Assembly (NCBI RefSeq): GCF_027923705.1
Contig: NZ_AP026442.1
Coordinates: 248,001-312,000, forward strand
Length of the DNA stretch: 64,000 nt
From: Cellulomonas sp. NTE-D12
GTDB taxonomy: Bacteria; Actinomycetota; Actinomycetes; Actinomycetales; Cellulomonadaceae
Direction: 5' to 3'
The position numbers and the translations under genes were made by a program. Of the stretch, positions 27,617-36,731 are shown one piece after another. Each line of letters begins with the position of its first letter. The first letter of the stretch is position 1. Below the pieces are notes generated by a model, which made no database searches, had not been told where the DNA came from, and worked only from the letters and a program-made list of their open reading frames with translations.

Positions 27617-27904
27617 TCAGGCGACGTCGCTCAGCCGACGCACCTTGGGCAAGCCGGCAGCCCGCTCCTCGGCGAGGTCGTGCGCGGACTGCATGGCCAA
27701 CCATGCGCGAGCCGTTCCCACCCCAGCCTCCTCGAGGCGGACCGCGAGGTTGGGGCTGATCCGCGCATGCCCGTGCAGCACCCGGCTCAGCGCTACGCGG
27801 GAGATGCCGAGCCGGGATGCGGCTTCGCCGACACCCAGGCCCAGCTCGGCCAGCACGTCTTCGCGCAGCAGCTCACCCGGGTGCACCGGAGTCTTCATCG
27901 CCAT
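27617..27904 (-). CDS. higA: HigA-type antitoxin (XRE family)
   Basis: This 95-residue helix-turn-helix protein has the HigA signature HPGELLREDVLAELGLGV and the recognition helix SRVALSRVLHGHARISPNLAVRLE. It should neutralise the upstream toxin and repress the pair. The start at 27904 gives MAMKTPVHPGE; an ATG two codons later is equally possible. The toxin gene lies 16 bases before it, the toxin-first order typical of higBA. Confidence 0.9.
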   Translation of the reverse strand: MAMKTPVHPGELLREDVLAELGLGVGEAASRLGISRVALSRVLHGHARISPNLAVRLEEAGVGTARAWLAMQSAHDLAEERAAGLPKVRRLSDVA

Positions 27905-27920
27905 CACGTCCACCTCCTGC

Positions 27921-28199
27921 TCAGTGGTAGTCCTGGTAGTCCACGAGTTCGACGTCGGTCTCAAGGAACCTGAAGGTCACCCTCCAGTTGCCGTTCACCC
28001 AGATCGACCACTGCCCGGCAAGGTCGCCCTTGAGCTGGTGCGTTCGGAACGACGGGATCGCCAGATCCGCCGGTGCCTGCGCCACGTCGAGCGCCGACAA
28101 GATGCGGAGCAGCTTCGGCACGTGGGCTGCCTGCACGCCTCGCTTGGAACCGTCGTGATAGAGGCGCTCCAGGCCTTTGTGCTCGAAGCTCACGATCAC
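27921..28199 (-). CDS. higB: HigB/RelE-type toxin
   Basis: This 92-residue protein of the plasmid-maintenance RelE superfamily is expected to cleave mRNA on the ribosome. The family features are F.HKGLERLYHDGSKRGV at the N-terminus, a hydrophobic helix, and SIWVNGNWRVTFRF near the C-terminus with the catalytic basic residues. The GTG at 28199 gives the usual M-I-V-S-F opening. It is first in the pair with higA, behind a 6-bp inverted repeat. Confidence 0.9.
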   Translation of the reverse strand: MIVSFEHKGLERLYHDGSKRGVQAAHVPKLLRILSALDVAQAPADLAIPSFRTHQLKGDLAGQWSIWVNGNWRVTFRFLETDVELVDYQDYH

Positions 28200-28214
28200 G
28201 ACGGCACTGTATCG

Positions 28215-28233
28215 TGTAACGCAACACGTTACA
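28215..28233. promoter_or_regulatory. Inverted repeat before higBA, candidate HigA operator
   Basis: TGTAAC-N7-GTTACA lies 16 bases before the toxin start in an AT-richer stretch. It also lies 52 bases before a divergent small gene, so it may control both directions. Confidence 0.55.
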
Positions 28234-28284
28234 TCGCGCAGCCGGCCGTGCGTGGTCGCGACCGGAGGAACACGGGAGCTGTCT

Positions 28285-28485
28285 GTGCCGATCACCATCC
28301 GGAGAACGGGTGAGGCCTACACCGCTGAGGTGACGCCCCCACACGGCCGGGGTCAGACGTGGCGCACGCCGCGCCCGCTCGGCAGGCATGCCCTGGTCGC
28401 CGCCTTGATCGAGCTGGGTTGCCACCAGACGGACACAGGCGACGCCTTCTACGCGGCTGACCCCGAGTGGCTCGAGCGTCGGTGA
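28285..28485 (+). CDS. Small protein of unknown function (66 residues), divergent from higBA
   Basis: I do not recognise a family. It opens with PITIRRTGEAYTAEVTPPHG, which predicts a beta hairpin, followed by a short helix (HALVAALIELGC) and DAFYAADPEWLE at the end. The GTG at 28285 follows GGGAGC. It shares a 60-base AT-richer promoter region with higBA. It could be an accessory of the toxin-antitoxin pair or an independent gene. Confidence 0.5.
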   Translation: MPITIRRTGEAYTAEVTPPHGRGQTWRTPRPLGRHALVAALIELGCHQTDTGDAFYAADPEWLERR

Positions 28486-28516
28486 CCTGATCGCGTCGAC
28501 TCGTCGCCCTGGCTCG

Positions 28517-29530
28517 TCAGGGCTGGAGCAGGGCCTTGATGGCGCGGCGCTCGTCCATCGCCTTGTAGGCCTCGGCCACCTCGGCGAGCGGCAGGGTCAG
28601 GTCGAACACCTTGCCCGGGTCGATGGTGCGGCTCAGCACCAGGTCGAGCAGGTGCGGGAGGTAGGCGCGGACCGGGGCCGGGCCGCCGCGGAAGCCCTTG
28701 TTGGACCAGAACAGCTGGTCGGTGGGGACGTCGCCGTGGGGGAGGCCGACCACGCCGATCATCGCGCCGGGGCGGGTGACGGCCACCGCCTGGAGGCGGG
28801 CGTCGGCGGTGCCGACGCACTCCAGCACCGCGTCGGCACCGATGCCGTCGGTCAGCTCCCGGACCCGGGCGGCGCCCTCGTCACCACGCTCGGCGACGAT
28901 GTGCGTCGCGCCGAACTCCTTCGCGAGCTGCTGGCGGTCGGCGTGCCGGCTCATCGCGATGATCGTCGTCGCGCCGAGCTGCGCCGCCGCCAGCACACCG
29001 CACAGGCCCACCGCCCCGTCGCCGACCACCGCGACCGAGGACCCCGGCTTGACGTCGGCGCAGACCGCGGCGTGCCAGCCGGTGCCCATCACGTCGGAGA
29101 GCGCCAGCAGGCTGGGGATCAGGTCGGCGTCCGGCTGACCGGGGGTGGCCAGCAGGGTGCCGTCGGCGTTGGGGATGCGGATGCGCTCGGCCTGGCAGCC
29201 GTCGTACCCGCCGCCGTGCAGGCAGTTGGAGTGCATGCCCTTGCGGCAGACGGCGCACGTGTTGTCGCTGTGCAGGAAGCCGCCGACGACGAAGTCGCCC
29301 GGCTTGATCGTCGTGACCGCCGAACCCACCTCCTCGACCACGCCGACGTACTCGTGGCCGATCGGCTTGGGCTGCGGCACCGGCGCCAGCCCGCGGAACC
29401 GCCACAGGTCCGAGCCGCAGACGCACGCTGCGACCGTGCGGACCACCGCGTCGGTCGGCTCGACGATGACGGGATCGGGGCGCTCCTCGAAGCGCACGTC
29501 GCCGGCTCCATGGATGATCGCTCCGCGCAT
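28517..29530 (-). CDS. Zinc-dependent alcohol dehydrogenase family protein, paralogue of the gene at 418-1437
   Basis: This 337-residue medium-chain dehydrogenase resembles the one at the left edge through its whole length, including CVCGSDLW, GHEYVG, the structural-zinc DNTCAVCRKGMHSNC, and VAVVGDGAVGLCGVLAA. The tails also match (AYKAMDERRAIKALL against GYRAMDERRAIKVLL). Such enzymes oxidise alcohols or reduce aldehydes with NAD(P). The ATG at 29530 gives the family MRG start. It lies behind the MATE gene on the same strand, with 37 bases between. Confidence 0.9.
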   Translation of the reverse strand: MRGAIIHGAGDVRFEERPDPVIVEPTDAVVRTVAACVCGSDLWRFRGLAPVPQPKPIGHEYVGVVEEVGSAVTTIKPGDFVVGGFLHSDNTCAVCRKGMHSNCLHGGGYDGCQAERIRIPNADGTLLATPGQPDADLIPSLLALSDVMGTGWHAAVCADVKPGSSVAVVGDGAVGLCGVLAAAQLGATTIIAMSRHADRQQLAKEFGATHIVAERGDEGAARVRELTDGIGADAVLECVGTADARLQAVAVTRPGAMIGVVGLPHGDVPTDQLFWSNKGFRGGPAPVRAYLPHLLDLVLSRTIDPGKVFDLTLPLAEVAEAYKAMDERRAIKALLQP

Positions 29531-29567
29531 GGGTCCATCCGACACCATCGGCGACCCACCCGGCACG

Positions 29568-31004
29568 TCAGGCCTCGATGCCGACCGGTGCGGCGACGGT
29601 CAGCGGGTCCGGCGACGGGGCATCGGCCGGGGTCAGCGTGCGGGCGCGGTGGGCGGTGACCAGGGCGGCCGCGACGACGAAGCAGAGGATCTCGGTGACC
29701 GGCATCGCCCAGACGACGCCCGTCAGGCCGAGCACCGCTCGGGCGGCGAGCAGCACCGGGACGAACAGCACGCCCTGCGCCACCGACATCACGGTGGCCG
29801 GCACCGCCTGCCCGGTGGACTGGAACAGCGTGGTGGCCAGCCCGGTGAAGCCGTTGAACAGGGCGGCGACCAGCATGGCCGTCAGCACCGAGAGGCCGGT
29901 GGTCAGCACGGTCGGGTCGGCGCTGAACAGGGTGAGCACCCGCTCGCGCAGCACGAACACCGGCAGGGTGAACACCAGCACGCAGCCCGCCACCCAGGCG
30001 GCGGAGTGCAGCAGGGCCGACCGCAGCCGGGCGGTGTCCCGGGCGCCGAAAGCGGTGGCCAGCAGCGGCATCGCGCCGAGGGCGACCCCCATCGCCAGCA
30101 TCTCCGGCAGCTGCACGATCCGCTGCGCCACCCCGAACGCCGCCAGCACCCCGTCCCCGTACCGGGCCGCGACGTTGTTGAACACCACGGCGCTGACCGT
30201 CAGGAACCCGCTCATCAGCAGCTCGGAGGCGCCGACGCTGAGCACCGTGCGCGTCGTCCGGCCGTCCGGCCGGAACCAGCGCAGGCCGATGCGCAGCTCG
30301 GGGGAGCGGCGGTGCAGGTGCAAGGCGAACCAGGCGACGGTGACGAAGTTGGAGCCGACGATCGCCAACGCGGCACCGGTCACGCCCCACCGCAGCACCA
30401 GGATCAGGAGCACGTCGAGCACCAGGTTGACCAGGGTGGAGGCGACGATGCCGGCCATCGACACCCGGGTGGCGCCCTCGGCGCGGACCAGCTGCTCGAT
30501 CGCGAACGCCACCGCGAGCACCGGCGTGCCGGCGAGCAGGACGGCGACGTAGTCGGCGGTCGGCGCGAACGCATCGCCGGTGGCGCCGAGCAGGTGGGTC
30601 AGCGGGTGCAGCGCCAGCAGGCCGGCGATCCCGACGACGAGGCCGGCCAGAGCCGCGCCCCAGACGGTGAAGGCCGACAGACGTCGGATGCGGGTGCGCA
30701 GCTCCGCCGCCGTGGCGCCGGTGCCGTCGTCGAGCGCCTGCAGCTCGCCGAGGAGCCGGGCGACCGCGGTGCTGCCTCCGGTGCCGAACACCCCGCCGAC
30801 GGCCATGACCACCGCGGTCAGCGGGAGGCCGAACGTGACGGCGGCGAGCAGGGCGGTGGAGTGCAGCGAGCCGATGAAGCCGGCGTTCACCGCGCCGTAG
30901 ACGACGCCGACGGTGGTGGCGGCCATCATCGGCAGCGCGAGGTGTGCGAGCGCCCGGCTCATGGGCGCGCGGCGCAGGTAGTAGGTGTCGTCGTGCGTGG
31001 TCAT
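29568..31004 (-). CDS. MATE-family efflux transporter
   Basis: This 478-residue, twelve-segment antiporter exports cationic drugs or metabolites using a Na+ or H+ gradient. The two six-helix halves are visible, starting at LALPMMAATTVGVVYGAVNAGFIG and again at VLSVGASELLMSGFLTVSAVVFNNV. The ATG follows AGGAGGACCC read on the minus strand. A MarR regulator gene lies 179 bases upstream on the same strand and may regulate it. Confidence 0.93.
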   Translation of the reverse strand: MTTHDDTYYLRRAPMSRALAHLALPMMAATTVGVVYGAVNAGFIGSLHSTALLAAVTFGLPLTAVVMAVGGVFGTGGSTAVARLLGELQALDDGTGATAAELRTRIRRLSAFTVWGAALAGLVVGIAGLLALHPLTHLLGATGDAFAPTADYVAVLLAGTPVLAVAFAIEQLVRAEGATRVSMAGIVASTLVNLVLDVLLILVLRWGVTGAALAIVGSNFVTVAWFALHLHRRSPELRIGLRWFRPDGRTTRTVLSVGASELLMSGFLTVSAVVFNNVAARYGDGVLAAFGVAQRIVQLPEMLAMGVALGAMPLLATAFGARDTARLRSALLHSAAWVAGCVLVFTLPVFVLRERVLTLFSADPTVLTTGLSVLTAMLVAALFNGFTGLATTLFQSTGQAVPATVMSVAQGVLFVPVLLAARAVLGLTGVVWAMPVTEILCFVVAAALVTAHRARTLTPADAPSPDPLTVAAPVGIEA

Positions 31005-31183
31005 GGGTCCTCCTGGGGTGCGGGTGGGTATGGGTCGGAGCGGCGGGGCGCACGAGGGCGTGCGGCAGCGCGGCGGGGCGGTGGTCGGGTGGCGGGGCGC
31101 GGGTCGGGACGCCCGGTTCAGGGCGTGCGGGACCAGACGGCCGGCGGGTGCCGGTCGGTCAGGTGGCTGCGATCAGGTGGCGG

Positions 31184-31630
31184 TCAGCCGGCCAGGTGCC
31201 GGTCGAGCTTGGTCAGCAGGGCGACGAGAGTGCGTCTCTCGTCGGGATCGAGCACGTCGAGCTGGCGCTCGCTGCTCGCCCAGACGTTCGCCTCGAAGCG
31301 TTTGACCAGGTCACGGGCCTTCGGGGTGACGTGCAGGGTCTTGCGGCGGGCGTCCGACGGGTCGGTGCGGCGCTCGATCCAGCCGTCGCGCTCCAGCGTG
31401 CCGAGCAGGGCGGACACCGTCGCCGGGCGGGTCCCGGTGACGTCGGCGATGTCCTTCTGGATGAGCCCGCGGCCCTCGCTCGCCTCGATGAAGCCCACGG
31501 TGCGGGCCTGCAGCGGGGTGAGACCGCCGAGGTCGGCGGAGTCGAAGGCGTCGCCCATCGCCTGACGCATCCGGCTGGAGATCCGGCCGATCAGCTCGGC
31601 GACGGACGGCTCGGGACGGCTGCTGCTCAT
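31184..31630 (-). CDS. MarR-family transcriptional regulator
   Basis: This 148-residue winged-helix repressor has the recognition helix region TRPATVSALLGTLERDGWIERRTDPSDARRKTL. It should bind the inverted repeat just upstream and be released by a small molecule. The neighbouring MATE transporter and dehydrogenase are likely targets. The long C-terminal dimerisation helix is intact. No redox cysteine is visible, so it is not an OhrR type. Confidence 0.9.
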   Translation of the reverse strand: MSSSRPEPSVAELIGRISSRMRQAMGDAFDSADLGGLTPLQARTVGFIEASEGRGLIQKDIADVTGTRPATVSALLGTLERDGWIERRTDPSDARRKTLHVTPKARDLVKRFEANVWASSERQLDVLDPDERRTLVALLTKLDRHLAG

Positions 31631-31658
31631 GTCGAGAACACTAGATGGTGAGAAAGCG

Positions 31659-31680
31659 AACAGTCAAGAACCGAACTGTT
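31659..31680. promoter_or_regulatory. Inverted repeat upstream of marR, candidate MarR operator
   Basis: AACAGT-N10-ACTGTT lies 29 bases before the marR start in an AT-rich island. It also precedes the divergent potassium-channel gene by 54 bases, so it could affect both. Confidence 0.5.
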
Positions 31681-31733
31681 TTCGCGGCGCGCCCTGCGGG
31701 AGCCCGGTGGGCAACGGTGCCAGCATCGTCAAC

Positions 31734-32480
31734 GTGAACCGGCGGGAACGGTGGGAACGAGCCGCCGAATGGCCCCTGACCGCTGCAGCGCTTGCGTTCC
31801 TCGTCGCCTACGCGGTGCCGATCGTCCGGCCGTCGCTACCGATCGGCGCCGTGACGGCGTGCGGCTGGGTCCTGACCGGCACCTGGATCGCCTTCGGCGT
31901 CGACTACGCCGTGCGGCTGGGGCTTGCGGAGCGCCGATGGCAGTTCGTCCGGAGCAACGTGCTCGACCTCGTCGTGATCGGCCTGCCCGTGCTGCGGCCG
32001 CTGCGGCTGCTGCGACTCGTGGCTCTGCTGTCGGTGCTGAACCGCGCGGGCGCTCGGTCGCTGCGCGGCCGGGTGGTGACGTACGTCTGCGGTGCCACGG
32101 TGCTGCTGATCGGCACCGCCGCGCTCGCGGTGACCGAGGCGGAGCGAGGCGTCCCGGGCGCCACGATCACGAGCGCAGGGGATGGCCTCTGGTGGGCCGT
32201 CACCACCATCACGACGGTCGGCTACGGGGACCGTTATCCCGTCAGCGCCACAGGCCGGGTCATCGCCGTCGCGCTGATGGTCGGCGGCATCGCGCTCCTG
32301 GGCGTCGTGACGGCCACCATCGCGTCCTGGCTCGTCGACCGCGTGCAGCAGGAGAACGAGCAGGAGCAGGCGGCCACCCGGGCACAGGTTCGGGCGCTCG
32401 CAGAGGAAGTGGCAGCCCTACGCGAGCTGCTGATCGCCCAGCGCGAGACCGACGAGGCGCCTGACCGATCGGTCTCCTGA
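31734..32480 (+). CDS. Voltage-gated-type potassium channel
   Basis: This 248-residue ion channel has six membrane segments. The fourth carries regularly spaced arginines (LRPLRLLRLVALL). The selectivity filter is TTVGYGD before the last segment. The C-terminus forms a coiled coil (ENEQEQAATRAQVRALAEEVAALRELL) that would hold the tetramer. The start is the GTG at 31734, giving MNRRERWERAAEWP. Confidence 0.9.
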   Translation: MNRRERWERAAEWPLTAAALAFLVAYAVPIVRPSLPIGAVTACGWVLTGTWIAFGVDYAVRLGLAERRWQFVRSNVLDLVVIGLPVLRPLRLLRLVALLSVLNRAGARSLRGRVVTYVCGATVLLIGTAALAVTEAERGVPGATITSAGDGLWWAVTTITTVGYGDRYPVSATGRVIAVALMVGGIALLGVVTATIASWLVDRVQQENEQEQAATRAQVRALAEEVAALRELLIAQRETDEAPDRSVS

Positions 32481-32489
32481 CAGGTCGGC

Positions 32490-33794
32490 CTACTCCGCCA
32501 TGGCCCGGTAGGTCTCGATGCGGCGCAGCAGGGCCTGCTCCGCGAGGCGGACGGGCTCGGCGTCGGCCGGCTGGTGCACGGCCCGCTCGGCGTCGTCGGC
32601 GATCAGCCGCGCCTGGTCCGCGATGTCGTGCAGGCGGGTCCAGTCGGTGCGGGCCACCGTCGCGCACGTGTCGAGCAGGCGCAGCAGGGCCAGCGACACC
32701 GTGGGCTCGGCAGCGCCGTACCGGCGCACCAGCCCGCACATCGTCGCGAGGTACTCGCCGAAGCGGCGGCTGGGCACCACCACCACCGAGTCGCCAGCGC
32801 GGGCCACCCGCGGGCCGAGGGGGCGTGCGGCCATCGCGGCGAAGATCACGGCCATGTGGTCGACCGCCTGGATGGCGGTGTAGGGGTCGTTCACCGCGGG
32901 GGACAGCGCCTTGCAGGCGACGTCGACCAGCTGGCGGATGCCGATGGCCGCGTCCTGCTGGCGGGTCCGTTCGAAGCCGATGCCGACGGCGTCGTCGAGC
33001 GCGTGCTCGAACGGGTGCCGGTCCGGGACGGCGTCGTCGGGCGTCGGGCCCCAGACCAGCGCGAGCGGGGTGCCCGGCACCACGTGCTCACCCACGCGCC
33101 TGACCAGGGCGATGCTGACGCCGTGCTCGCGGGCGAGGGGGAGCAGCTGCTCCGGGTGGGCGGTCACCACGTAGCCGCTGCTGCGGGCGGCCACCGGTAC
33201 GGCCCACGGCGGCGCCTGGGGCGGCACCAGCTCGACGTCGCGCGGCAGCCGCGAGACGAGATCCAGGGCGTCCCGCTCGACGCGCCGCATGATCGCGTCC
33301 ACCTGGATCGAGTGCGAGAGGTGGTCGGCGAAGTAGGCCACCGAGGCGATGCTGGCGAACAGCAGCGCGAGGGCGCCGGTGACCGCCAGGCGGGGGAACG
33401 TCTCCGGGTCCCTCCCGACGCCGACCGTCAGCAGGCCGGCGGCGCTGTAGGCGAAGGTCGCCATGAACACCGACAGGACGATCTGGTTGGGCCGGTCCCG
33501 CAGGAAGTTGCGCAGCAGCCGGGGGCTGAACTGGGTGGACGAGAGCTGCAGCGCGACGATCGACAGGCCCAGCACCAGGGCGATCACCGTGACGACCGTG
33601 CCGGTGATGGTGATCAGCAGCGTCCGGGCGTCGGCCGACGAGCCGCGGAACGCCACGGTGGCGAGGAACGAGCCCGGCGCCGGGACGACGCGGGACAGGG
33701 CGAAGCCGGCGAGCAGCGCTGCGTTACCGGCGACGAACGGCAGCACCCACAGGGCGGCGTTGACGTACTCCCACGCGGCTTCGCGTCGCCTCAC
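32490..33794 (-). CDS. DUF2254 membrane protein
   Basis: This protein of about 434 residues has four N-terminal membrane segments (up to residue 160) and a long cytoplasmic tail. The core LGLSIVALQLSSTQFSPRLLRNFLRD is characteristic of DUF2254, a family of unknown function. The tail includes the conserved DVACKALSPAVNDPYTA motif. I chose the GTG at 33794; one seven codons upstream is also possible. It ends ten bases from the convergent potassium channel. The family is certain; the function is unknown. Confidence 0.85.
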   Translation of the reverse strand: MRRREAAWEYVNAALWVLPFVAGNAALLAGFALSRVVPAPGSFLATVAFRGSSADARTLLITITGTVVTVIALVLGLSIVALQLSSTQFSPRLLRNFLRDRPNQIVLSVFMATFAYSAAGLLTVGVGRDPETFPRLAVTGALALLFASIASVAYFADHLSHSIQVDAIMRRVERDALDLVSRLPRDVELVPPQAPPWAVPVAARSSGYVVTAHPEQLLPLAREHGVSIALVRRVGEHVVPGTPLALVWGPTPDDAVPDRHPFEHALDDAVGIGFERTRQQDAAIGIRQLVDVACKALSPAVNDPYTAIQAVDHMAVIFAAMAARPLGPRVARAGDSVVVVPSRRFGEYLATMCGLVRRYGAAEPTVSLALLRLLDTCATVARTDWTRLHDIADQARLIADDAERAVHQPADAEPVRLAEQALLRRIETYRAMAE

Positions 33795-33862
33795 GGCGCC
33801 AGCCTGCTCCTGCACAGACCGCCGCGCACCGGTCGGCGCGGGTGGTTCGGTGCGGACCTCCG

Positions 33863-36562
33863 TCAGTCCCGCAGGTCGCGCAGCTGCGCGCGGCTGGTGA
33901 CGCCCAGCTTGGCGAACACGCGGGACAGGTGGCTGTCGACCGTGCGCACCGAGAGGGTCAGCCGGTCGGCGATCGCCCGGCTGCTCAGGCCGGCGGCGGC
34001 CAGTCCGGCGATCTCGCGCTCGCGGGCGGTCAGCCGGGCCGACGGGCGCACCGACGGCAGCCACAGCCCCCGCGCGTTGAGGTCGCGCGAGGCGACGGCC
34101 ACCAGCTCGCCGTCCCCGGCGACGACCGCGACGGCGTGGGCCACGAGCGCCGCGGCGCGGGAGCCGGAGACGAGGCCGCCCACCTGCTGCAGCCGGACCA
34201 GCACCGCCGCGTCCGTGGGGTCCGGGGTGCCCTGGAGGTGGCCGGCGAGGAGCACCCGGTGCAGGGCCTCCAGCTCCGTGCGGCGCAGCCCGCGCTCGGC
34301 GCACCAGCGGGCGAGTGCCAGGGCCTCCGCCCGGGCGGTCGGCTGCTGCAGCCACAGGCCGGCGTCGACCAGCATCAGCCGCAGGTCCGACTCGACCATC
34401 GCCGATGCCCGGTGGGGCGCACGACGGGCGAGCTCCATCAGCTGCAGGGCGGTGGACCGGTCGCCGAGGGCAGCTGCGGAGACGGCGCCGGCGGCCGCGG
34501 CGAACTCCGTCAGGCCGTAGGGGTCGAGCACGCCGAGCGTGGCGGCGGCCGCCCGGTGCTCGGCCATCGCGTCGCTCCACAGGCCGCGCGCCGCGGCGAT
34601 CAGGCCGCGGCCTGTGCCGTCCGTCGAGTACTTGGTGGCGTACCCCCAGTCACCGCCCGGCGGGACGGCGGCGATCCGCTCGGCGGCGGCCACGTCACCC
34701 GCCCACAGGTGCACCAGGAACTGCGCGGCGAGGATGTTCGAGCCGAGCCAGGGGTGCTCCCGCTCGTGCACCTCCGCCGCGCGCAGGCTGCGCGAGCCGA
34801 GCGCGATCGCCTCGCTGATCCGGCCGGTCTGCGCGAGACCGAAGACGGCCGGCGCCGCCAGGGCCAGCACGCTCGGCGACCGGTAGCCGGCCGCCTTGAG
34901 GGCGGCCAGCGACGGCTCGATGCTCTCCGTGAAGCGACCACCGGTGCCGAGACGCACCAGCCGGCGCACGGCGAGCGCGGAGCGCAGCGCGACGTCGTCG
35001 TCCTCGCCGAGCTCGTCGAGGAACTGGTCGATCAGGTCCAGCGACTCGTCGGAGTCGTCGTCGTGGAACTGGTGCAGGTCGGCCGTCTGCTCCGCGAGGC
35101 GGATCTGCCGCAGGCGGTGGTCGGTGCCGGTGTCGTCCTTCGCCAGCCGCTCGGAGGCCTCGAGCAGGTCTGCTGCGGACCGCTCGGGCGCCCCGACCAG
35201 CCGCCACGCCTCCGCCCGCAGCAGCAGCACGTCGACCCGCGGTCCCGGGCCGCCCACCGTCTGGCGCAGCGCGGCGCTGCCCACCTGGACGGCCGCCTCG
35301 GGACGGCTGAGCAGGATCGCCGCCCGCATCGCCCGCAGCAGCCGCTCACCGCTCTGGTGCACGTCGCACTCCAGGGCCCAGAGCACCGACCGGAGCAGGG
35401 CCGCGGGCGACTCGTGGTCGGACCGGAAGCCGGACCGCGCGGTGCGGACCAGCGCGAACAGCTGCCGACGGCGGTCGTGCGGCACCAGCGCCCGGACCGC
35501 GTCGGCGAAGGCGGGCGGGGTCAGCCGCACCGTCGGCGACAGCGGCTGGTCGAGGGCACCCGGGCCCGGGTGCGCCGGGTCGGTGCCCCGCACGACGAGA
35601 CCGCGGTGCACCAGGTCGTCGAGCACCGTGCCGTCCACCAGTCCGTCGAGGGCCGTCACCGGCACCGGTTCGGCCAGGGCCACCAGCTCCAGCGCGTCCC
35701 GCGTCGGGCCGTCCAGGCGCTCCAGGTCCCGGGCGACCGTGTCGAGCACCCGCTGCCCCGGCTCGGCGCCGATGAGCCCGACCCACACGCCGTGCCGCTC
35801 CACCAGGGCGCCGCAGACCACCTCGTGCCGCACCAGCTCGCGCACGTAGAACGGGTTGCCCAGGGTGTGCAGCCAGATGCGTCGGCCGGTCTCCCCGGTG
35901 ACCGGCCCCCCGAGCGCCGTCTCCACCAGCGCCTGCGTCTGTGCGGGGTCGAGCGTGCCCAGGTCGACCCGCTCCGCGATGCCGTCCTTCCACAGCTCCG
36001 ACCAGGGGGAGGACGGCGTGCCGCGCAGCGTGGCGAGCACGCGCACCTCACCGTCGCGCACCAGCGACGCGAGCGCCTCGGCCGCCGCCGGGTCGAGCAG
36101 GTGGGCGTCCTCGACGCGCAGCAGCACCGGTTCCGTCACGTCGTGGTGGACGCGCACCACGTGACCGGCCTGCTGCACGGGACGCTCCACCAGGCGGCCG
36201 GACGACCCGTGCCACAGCGTCGTCAGGGCACCGAAGTCGTCATGACCGCCGACGGTGACGACGGCCGGCTCGGGGTGCGCCGCCTGGGCCGGGACCAGCG
36301 CCACGGCGGCCGCCTCGTCCGCCGCAGCACGCCGCGCCGCGCTCCACTCGCCGAGGGCCGCGTCGAGGAGGTGCGTCTTGCCGACGCCTGCGCTGCCGAC
36401 CACCAGCACGCTGCGCGACTCGGCGAGCGCCGCCAGCACGGCCCGCCGAGGTCCGACGCGGTCGACGGAGGGCCAGGGGCGCACCGCCGCGGGGACGGAC
36501 GCCGGCGAGGACGCCGTTGCGAGGCGGATGCCCGAGGTCGCTCTCTCCGCGAGCTCGCTCAT
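33863..36562 (-). CDS. Large ATP-binding LuxR-family regulator (MalT-like/LAL type)
   Basis: This is an 899-residue regulator. The N-terminal P-loop is GSAGVGKT at 56-63 inside an AAA-like STAND domain. A long helical TPR-like middle section follows, and the last 60 residues form a LuxR helix-turn-helix (LTAREREIAGLAAAGLSSRAIADRL). Such proteins bind ATP and a ligand, oligomerise and activate a nearby operon. It is divergent from the CIS sheath operon, with 286 bases between, and is the best local candidate for its activator. The ATG at 36562 is chosen; another seven codons upstream is possible. Confidence 0.88.
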   Translation of the reverse strand: MSELAERATSGIRLATASSPASVPAAVRPWPSVDRVGPRRAVLAALAESRSVLVVGSAGVGKTHLLDAALGEWSAARRAAADEAAAVALVPAQAAHPEPAVVTVGGHDDFGALTTLWHGSSGRLVERPVQQAGHVVRVHHDVTEPVLLRVEDAHLLDPAAAEALASLVRDGEVRVLATLRGTPSSPWSELWKDGIAERVDLGTLDPAQTQALVETALGGPVTGETGRRIWLHTLGNPFYVRELVRHEVVCGALVERHGVWVGLIGAEPGQRVLDTVARDLERLDGPTRDALELVALAEPVPVTALDGLVDGTVLDDLVHRGLVVRGTDPAHPGPGALDQPLSPTVRLTPPAFADAVRALVPHDRRRQLFALVRTARSGFRSDHESPAALLRSVLWALECDVHQSGERLLRAMRAAILLSRPEAAVQVGSAALRQTVGGPGPRVDVLLLRAEAWRLVGAPERSAADLLEASERLAKDDTGTDHRLRQIRLAEQTADLHQFHDDDSDESLDLIDQFLDELGEDDDVALRSALAVRRLVRLGTGGRFTESIEPSLAALKAAGYRSPSVLALAAPAVFGLAQTGRISEAIALGSRSLRAAEVHEREHPWLGSNILAAQFLVHLWAGDVAAAERIAAVPPGGDWGYATKYSTDGTGRGLIAAARGLWSDAMAEHRAAAATLGVLDPYGLTEFAAAAGAVSAAALGDRSTALQLMELARRAPHRASAMVESDLRLMLVDAGLWLQQPTARAEALALARWCAERGLRRTELEALHRVLLAGHLQGTPDPTDAAVLVRLQQVGGLVSGSRAAALVAHAVAVVAGDGELVAVASRDLNARGLWLPSVRPSARLTAREREIAGLAAAGLSSRAIADRLTLSVRTVDSHLSRVFAKLGVTSRAQLRDLRD

Positions 36563-36613
36563 GGGCGTTCCTCGTCTCCGCACGGGGCGGCCATGATCGC
36601 GGGGTCCACTTCC

Positions 36614-36628
36614 CGGACCGTTGGTCCG
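36614..36628. promoter_or_regulatory. Inverted repeat between LuxR and sheath genes
   Basis: CGGACC-N3-GGTCCG lies 52 bases before the LuxR start. It could be an autoregulatory site. No motif partner was found elsewhere. Confidence 0.35.
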
Positions 36629-36653
36629 ACCAGGTCTTCGGCCGGATTCGCGG

Positions 36654-36667
36654 AGGACTTTAGTCCT
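36654..36667. promoter_or_regulatory. Short palindrome AGGACT-TT-AGTCCT
   Basis: This perfect 14-bp inverted repeat lies in the LuxR-sheath intergenic region. It differs from the 27-bp dyad and may mark a second binding site or a promoter element. Confidence 0.35.
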
Positions 36668-36731
36668 GACATAGTGCCGATATAGGGCGGTCCAGGAGGT
36701 GAAAAGCGTGGGTTCTCCGGGGTGTTGGGCC

